Positions 6,510 to 9,801 of a stretch of 9,801 bases of DNA are shown here, piece after piece. The notes under the pieces are model-generated. The model was not told where the DNA came from. It saw only the letters and a list, made by a program, of their open reading frames with translations, and did not search any database. The translations under genes were made by a program, and so were the position numbers. The first letter of the stretch is position 1, and each line of letters begins with the position of its first letter. Source of the DNA: Candidatus Cloacimonadota bacterium (GTDB lineage: Bacteria; Cloacimonadota; Cloacimonadia; Cloacimonadales; Cloacimonadaceae); contig JALNXT010000027.1 in the NCBI GenBank assembly GCA_023230245.1, forward strand, positions 1 to 9,801, in the 5' to 3' direction.

Positions 6510-7375
6510 CGTCCAATCTCCTTTCCATTCGCTTCAAGGGTTTCTCCGTTGATGAGCCGCAGCTCCAAGCCGCCGCCTGTAAACTGGATTTCCTGTACGG
6601 CGGTTTGGAGGATTTCATTGCGGAGCTCATCGTCCATCGGGCGCTCTGTGATTCTCTCCCGCAGTATCTGCATTTGGTGATAAGGAGTATAATCGGGCAG
6701 TCCGCTGTATTTTTCGGCGGCGCAGGCCAGTATCAGCATTTTGGTGTATTCTACACCCGGCTCCGCTTTGTTCAGCTCTCGGATCACCTCATTCTGGATA
6801 CGGGCTGCCTCCAGCGTCATCTCTCCAGCCTGCTGTGGGAGGGGCCAGACAAAGAGGTCGGGTTTCTGAGCCAGTGCGTTCAGCCGTCCTGTCAGGGCGG
6901 TGTGGGTGTCCTCGTCTTCTATGTAGCGGCGGTTGGCACATCCTTCCGTCTGGCAGTACCAGCGAACCTTGTTGGATGCTCTTGTGTCCCTGGCCATCTT
7001 CCCGCCGCACACACCGCAGACCGCCTTTTCACGGATAGGCTTGATGTACTCCGGGCATGGGGTGTAGGTATTTTTATCTCCCCTGATAAGCTGGACACGC
7101 ATAAAGGTTTCCGATTCGATGATCGGCGGGTATTCTTTTTCTCCGAGGTAGCGTTCATTTTCGAGGATGCGCTTGACCATGTGCTTATTCCACTGGTCGG
7201 TGTGCTTGTGATAGGCGATGCCCCGGAGCATCATCTCATCGGCAATCTTGCTGTAGGCCATCCCCTCGGAGTAAAGCCTGAAAATCTCTTTGACGGCTGC
7301 CGACTCCGTGGGGCAGCACAGGATTTCACCGTTTCTCATCATATAGCCGAAGGGGATTTTTCTCTGCCATGTCAT
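6482..7375 (-). CDS. Recombinase-domain protein lacking the serine catalytic domain, 297 aa
   Basis: This protein begins directly in the recombinase (DNA-binding) domain: KIPFGYMMRNGE (6-17) corresponds to the start of that domain in its neighbours, and the WNKHMVKRILENERYLG segment (62-78) to its core. A zinc ribbon with C120, C123, C141 and C146 follows, then a shortened helical region and a C-terminal strand segment (IQFTGGGLELRLING). There is no resolvase domain, no catalytic serine and no Arg cluster. The upstream DNA is the intact first recombinase gene, so the domain is absent rather than frameshifted away. The ATG lies one base after the TAG of that gene with only a weak Shine-Dalgarno, pointing to translational coupling. 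It could bind attachment-site DNA as a non-catalytic partner or control direction; this role is inference. Confidence 0.9.
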   Translation of the reverse strand: MTWQRKIPFGYMMRNGEILCCPTESAAVKEIFRLYSEGMAYSKIADEMMLRGIAYHKHTDQWNKHMVKRILENERYLGEKEYPPIIESETFMRVQLIRGDKNTYTPCPEYIKPIREKAVCGVCGGKMARDTRASNKVRWYCQTEGCANRRYIEDEDTHTALTGRLNALAQKPDLFVWPLPQQAGEMTLEAARIQNEVIRELNKAEPGVEYTKMLILACAAEKYSGLPDYTPYHQMQILRERITERPMDDELRNEILQTAVQEIQFTGGGLELRLINGETLEANGKEIGRCLRQQQGK

Positions 7376-7376
7376 G

Positions 7377-8957
7377 CTACCGCACCGTCCTTTCTATGGT
7401 TTCCTTCAGGGTGAGCCCGTTGTATAGGGTGAGGTTCATCTCGGTTTCCGAGGAGATGGTGATGTTCTCCACCAGCGTTTCAAACAATTCCTCAGTGAGC
7501 TCCCCTAAGTGCTCAGGGCTGGACTCCAGATAATCCAGCATTGTTTCCGTGGCCTTGATCTGCCCATCCTCGCCGGTGGTTTCCATGATGCGGCGGCGCA
7601 GGCGGCGCAGTTCCCGCAGCTTGAAGTCAATATCGCCGGTTTGGGATAAATAAAGAGCAGAATCTACGTATCCCTTCGACTTGAGTCGAACAAGAACGAG
7701 ATTCTGCTCGGTTAACTGTGCTATTTCCTTATCTATGTCGTTAATCTTTCGATTGGAACGGAGTTCCTTTTCTCTCAGGTCGGTGAGCTGTCTTAGGAGC
7801 GGTGACAGGATTTGCTCACGGTGCCGTTTCAGCTTGTGGTACATTCGGAGGATTGCCGTGATAATCTGTTCCTCCGGTACCTGAGAAATCGGGCAAAGGT
7901 CTTTATGGCTGTCATGTCTCCGGCAAGCCCAGTAGACCTTTTCATTGACGATTTTTCTTCGGAACAGGGTACCGCAGTTTCCGCAGTGGAGTTTCTTTTT
8001 CAGCAGTGCGGAGGAAACCGTGCCCGCTATCTGCAACCTACGGGTTTCCAGAAGTGCCTGCACCCGCTGGAATTCATCCTTGGAGACAATCGGCTCATGG
8101 CAGTTCTCCACGAAGTATTTGGGCCTCTCTCCTTTATTCCGCACCTGCCGGAAGGGGATGTCGTTGGTAGCGAAGCTCTTTTGCCAGACCATATCCCCGG
8201 TGTAAGAGATGTTGGTCAGGATATACCCTATCGTGGTTGAATACCACATCTTTCGGTCTTTTGTGCGTGGGATGCCCAGCCGGTTCAGCTCGTTTGCGAT
8301 ATCTTCCTTGCCCTGACCGCTCAGATAGGCGGTGAAAATGCGGCGCACCACCTCGGCCTGCTCAGGGATGATTACCAGGGTGCGTTCCTCCAGCTTATAG
8401 CCGTAGGGGGTTGTCGGTGAAACGTAATCGCCCTTTTCCATTCGGATGCGGACGCTGATCCGCATATTGTTCGAGTGGTTTTGGGATTCCATCTGCGAGA
8501 AGGCGCCGTAGATGGTGGCGATCTGCTCCGAGGTCATCTTGCCGGTATCAATGTTTTCCTTTTCAAAGTGGATGGAGACGCCCAGCCGGAGGAGCTCCCT
8601 CACATACTGGATATACTCCTTGGTGTTCCTCGCAAAGCGGGATATGGATTTAACGAGGACGCGGTCGATTTTTCCGTCCCGACAGTCCTGTATCATGCGG
8701 TTGAAATCGTCCCGTTTGCTTGCCACAAGGCCGGTGATTCCTTCGTCAGCGTAGATGTCCGCCAGCTCCCAGCCCTCATGAGTGGCAATGTTTTTGGTGT
8801 AGTAATCCACCTGTGCGATATAGGAGTTCTGCTGGTCTTCCGAGTCGCTGCTCACACGGGCGTATGCCGCCACACGGAGCTTTGCCATCTCTTGCGATTT
8901 TGCTGATATGACAGTGATTTTCGGCGGTTCCGCCGATGCTAAATTGGGGTTATACAT
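7377..8957 (-). CDS. Large serine recombinase, 526 aa (first of the tandem)
   Basis: Complete large serine recombinase. The catalytic domain (about 27-175) carries S36 in YARVS, R34, and R107/R110 in SISRFAR; the segment YADEGITG (69-76) is typical. The recombinase domain runs from about 180 to 310 (TPYGYKLEE, then WYSTTIGYILTNISYTGD). The zinc ribbon has C325, C328, C345 and C355. A long coiled coil (about 376-455) follows, and the protein ends with a strand segment and TLKETIERTV. ATG 8957 has a GGAGGGG Shine-Dalgarno. The start region is overlapped by a short possible leader ORF. It ends in TAG, one base before the middle recombinase start. It is probably the integrase/excisionase catalytic core together with the 539-aa protein; which of them acts alone cannot be told. 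Confidence 0.95.
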   Translation of the reverse strand: MYNPNLASAEPPKITVISAKSQEMAKLRVAAYARVSSDSEDQQNSYIAQVDYYTKNIATHEGWELADIYADEGITGLVASKRDDFNRMIQDCRDGKIDRVLVKSISRFARNTKEYIQYVRELLRLGVSIHFEKENIDTGKMTSEQIATIYGAFSQMESQNHSNNMRISVRIRMEKGDYVSPTTPYGYKLEERTLVIIPEQAEVVRRIFTAYLSGQGKEDIANELNRLGIPRTKDRKMWYSTTIGYILTNISYTGDMVWQKSFATNDIPFRQVRNKGERPKYFVENCHEPIVSKDEFQRVQALLETRRLQIAGTVSSALLKKKLHCGNCGTLFRRKIVNEKVYWACRRHDSHKDLCPISQVPEEQIITAILRMYHKLKRHREQILSPLLRQLTDLREKELRSNRKINDIDKEIAQLTEQNLVLVRLKSKGYVDSALYLSQTGDIDFKLRELRRLRRRIMETTGEDGQIKATETMLDYLESSPEHLGELTEELFETLVENITISSETEMNLTLYNGLTLKETIERTVR

Positions 8958-8986
8958 CTTTTTCCCCTCCTTTCAACGACATACAC
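8939..8986 (-). CDS. Possible 15-codon leader ORF overlapping the recombinase start
   Basis: A GTG at 8986 stands 7 bases after GGAGG (8994-8998) and opens a frame of 15 codons, MYVVERRGKRCITPI, closed by TAG at 8939-8941, just inside the first recombinase gene. An ATG at 8982 in another frame gives a 10-codon peptide ending at 8950 and also overlapping the recombinase ATG. Either could keep ribosomes on the messenger at the recombinase start and thereby couple or tune its translation. The strong Shine-Dalgarno with no other gene to serve is the main argument; the peptide itself need not matter. Confidence 0.3.
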   Translation of the reverse strand: MYVVERRGKRCITPI

Positions 8987-9049
8987 TACCACACCTCCCT
9001 GCACATAGCTACTGAATCATTGAAAACAAACAGAAAACAAGACAGGGGG

Positions 9050-9208
9050 TCAGCAAGGGGCGATAATGGTGGGCCGCAGCCTGCGTTCCAAGTCCTTTTT
9101 GACCTTTTCGATTTCCGACTCCGTCATGCCCTTGGCGGCCGCAAGCTGCACGAGCTGCTGCAGGGCGGCAACGAACATGAGGTTATCGGTTACCTGGGTG
9201 TTTGTCAT
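9050..9208 (-). CDS. Small helical protein, 52 aa, overlapping the mazF-type gene
   Basis: The ATG at 9208 overlaps the TGA of the toxin gene (ATGA), giving tight coupling, and the frame runs 52 codons to TGA at 9050. The peptide has two short helices: a Leu/Val/Ala/Gln-rich one (FVAALQQLVQLAAAKG) and a charged one (MTESEIEKVKKDLERRL). This layout resembles small SHOCT-like or oligomerising domains, but the assignment is weak. By position it could be the partner of the MazF-type toxin, though MazE antitoxins are normally encoded upstream and have an N-terminal DNA-binding fold, which I do not see here. It could equally be an accessory of the recombinases, whose genes begin 92 bases on. Confidence 0.65.
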   Translation of the reverse strand: MTNTQVTDNLMFVAALQQLVQLAAAKGMTESEIEKVKKDLERRLRPTIIAPC

Positions 9209-9591
9209 GGCGTTTCCCTCCCAAATAAAAAAATCGCCGGACTCAGTCCGACGCTGATAGAAAGTGCCTGGTTGATTTCTTCCATCTCCTGCTCGTCCAG
9301 CCTGCCGATAAAGCCCCGAAGCCGGATCCGGTCAATGGTGCGTATCTGCTCCAGAAGTGCAAAGGACTCCCTGGACAATTTGCCCACACCGGTAATAGCT
9401 GTATGAGTTGGCAAGGGCTTTTTCGGCCTGCCGGTGATGGCACAGACGATGGTGGTGGGGCTGTGGCGGTTTCCGATATTGTTTTGCAGGACAAGTACGG
9501 GGCGGATGCCTCCTTGCTCACAGCCCACAACGGGGTTTAAATCGGCGTAGTAAATATCGCCGCGGCTGATCTCTTGCTTTATTGTGTCCAA
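9205..9591 (-). CDS. MazF/PemK-family toxin-like protein, 128 aa
   Basis: The protein has the MazF/PemK fold, a small SH3-like barrel that usually cleaves mRNA at short sequences and halts translation. Visible family features are RGDIYYADLNPVVG at the N-terminus (with the conserved Arg-Gly-Asp), EQGGIRPVLVLQN (the loop with the catalytic Arg), TTIVCAIT, and SFALLEQIRTIDRIRL, which carries the conserved Ser/Thr and dimer strand. A TTG at 9591 is chosen as start because AAGGAGG lies 9 bases upstream and the family usually begins a few residues before RGD. An ATG at 9693 in the same frame would add 34 residues of no family likeness and has no Shine-Dalgarno. No antitoxin gene is seen upstream; the 52-aa gene overlaps it downstream. 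It may stabilise the element. Confidence 0.85.
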   Translation of the reverse strand: MDTIKQEISRGDIYYADLNPVVGCEQGGIRPVLVLQNNIGNRHSPTTIVCAITGRPKKPLPTHTAITGVGKLSRESFALLEQIRTIDRIRLRGFIGRLDEQEMEEINQALSISVGLSPAIFLFGRETP

Positions 9592-9650
9592 AACTTTGCA
9601 CCTCCTTGATGTGAAATCCTCTTTTTTCTTAATGACACAAATATAGGGAC

Positions 9651-9685
9651 CGCTCCGCTGTGAAGGCAGAGCGATCCCCATCGCT
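9651..9685. promoter_or_regulatory. Overlapping hairpins upstream of the mazF-type gene
   Basis: AGCGAT (9670-9675) and ATCGCT (9680-9685) form a 6-bp stem around CCCC. CGCTC (9651-9655) can instead pair with GAGCG (9669-9673); the two foldings share bases and exclude each other. Position 60-95 bases before the toxin start fits an operator for autoregulation or a leader switch. No clear -35/-10 pair was found beside it. This is a structural observation only. Confidence 0.25.
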
Positions 9686-9731
9686 TCTGACATTAAGTCA
9701 TTTTACTGTAATCAAGGCGCTTAATTCGACA

Positions 9732-9800
9732 CTACTCCCCAAGCGCACTGTGCAAAGCAATGCCTTGCACAACAAAGGCGATGGCCTGAACTGCGGCTGG
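9732..9800 (-). CDS. Possible C-terminal end of an ORF entering from the right
   Basis: A minus-strand frame open to the window edge encodes PAAVQAIAFVVQGIALHSAL followed by GE and a TAG at 9732-9734. The sequence is hydrophobic and helix-like with sensible residue choice, unlike the other two frames, so it may be the tail of a real gene, perhaps membrane-associated. Only 22 codons are visible, so neither function nor reality can be settled. It also contains an inverted repeat around 9749-9771 (TGTGCAAAGC against GCCTTGCACA). Confidence 0.3.
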   Translation of the reverse strand, partial: PAAVQAIAFVVQGIALHSALGE

Positions 9801-9801
9801 C

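Larger units (their letters stand above)
1050..9801. mobile_element. Left part of a putative integrative element with serine recombinases (incomplete)
   Basis: Three adjacent large-serine-recombinase-family genes, a MazF-type toxin and a string of small accessory genes are all on one strand, richer in G+C than the neighbouring M20 gene. This is the composition expected of an integrative and conjugative or mobilisable element of Clostridia. No conjugation gene (relaxase, coupling protein, VirB4-type ATPase) is visible, so the exact class is open. The left limit is approximate and the right end is outside the window. Confidence 0.6.

Noticed and set aside
4519..7414. Several long plus-strand ORFs (4519-5478, 5856-6680, 6491-7414) opposite the recombinases
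   Set aside because: They lie wholly or largely antisense to clearly identified recombinase genes and arise from G+C-rich third positions; no motifs or ribosome sites support them.
7375..7600. A frameshifted catalytic domain for the 297-aa recombinase-like protein
   Set aside because: The DNA upstream is the intact 3' end of the 526-aa recombinase gene; no resolvase-type sequence is hidden in another frame.
9592..9693. N-terminal extension of the MazF-type protein to the ATG at 9693
   Set aside because: The extra residues have no family likeness and no ribosome site precedes the ATG, whereas AAGGAGG is well placed for the TTG at 9591.

Overview
The window looks like a junction between a low-GC Firmicutes (Clostridia-type) chromosome and one end of a higher-GC integrative element. 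At the left, a 5'-truncated M20 amidohydrolase gene (1-921, + strand) has AT-rich codon use (a sampled line is about 38% G+C) and ends in a hairpin terminator. From about 1.36 kb to the right edge all supported protein genes lie on the minus strand and are richer in G+C (about 57% in a sampled line of recombinase sequence). They carry Shine-Dalgarno sequences of the GGAGG type and are packed with short gaps or overlaps. The AT-rich spacer at about 1.05-1.30 kb is the likely transition zone. No attachment site or terminal repeat could be defined.

Read in the direction of transcription (right to left), the element part holds: the last 22 codons of an unidentified ORF (9732-9800); a MazF/PemK-type toxin gene best started at a TTG (9205-9591); a 52-codon gene overlapping it by 4 bases (9050-9208); a possible 15-codon leader ORF (8939-8986); and three large-serine-recombinase-family genes in tandem (8957-7377, 7375-6482, 6509-4890). 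The first and third recombinases have the full catalytic, recombinase, zinc-ribbon and coiled-coil layout. The middle one has no catalytic domain. Next come a calcineurin-like metallophosphoesterase interrupted by an in-frame amber codon at codon 24 (4135-4875), four small accessory genes (an 85-aa protein, a DUF4314 protein, and unknown proteins of 187 and 192 aa), and a protein with a DUF1016/YhcG-type N-terminal domain (1362-2261).

The recombinases most likely move the element, and the toxin may help keep it in the host. The rest looks like accessory cargo of the sort common in elements of gut Clostridia. The genes could be read as one long operon ending at the hairpin at 1024-1049.

The most interesting unexplained structure is at 1272-1440 on the + strand, beside the presumed element end. 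It has a sigma-70-like promoter, nested complementary segments and a terminator-like hairpin with a T-rich tail, as expected for a structured RNA of about 130 nt that runs antisense to the 3' end of the DUF1016-type gene. Other points of interest are the catalytic-domain-less recombinase, the amber-interrupted phosphoesterase, and a MazF with no upstream antitoxin.
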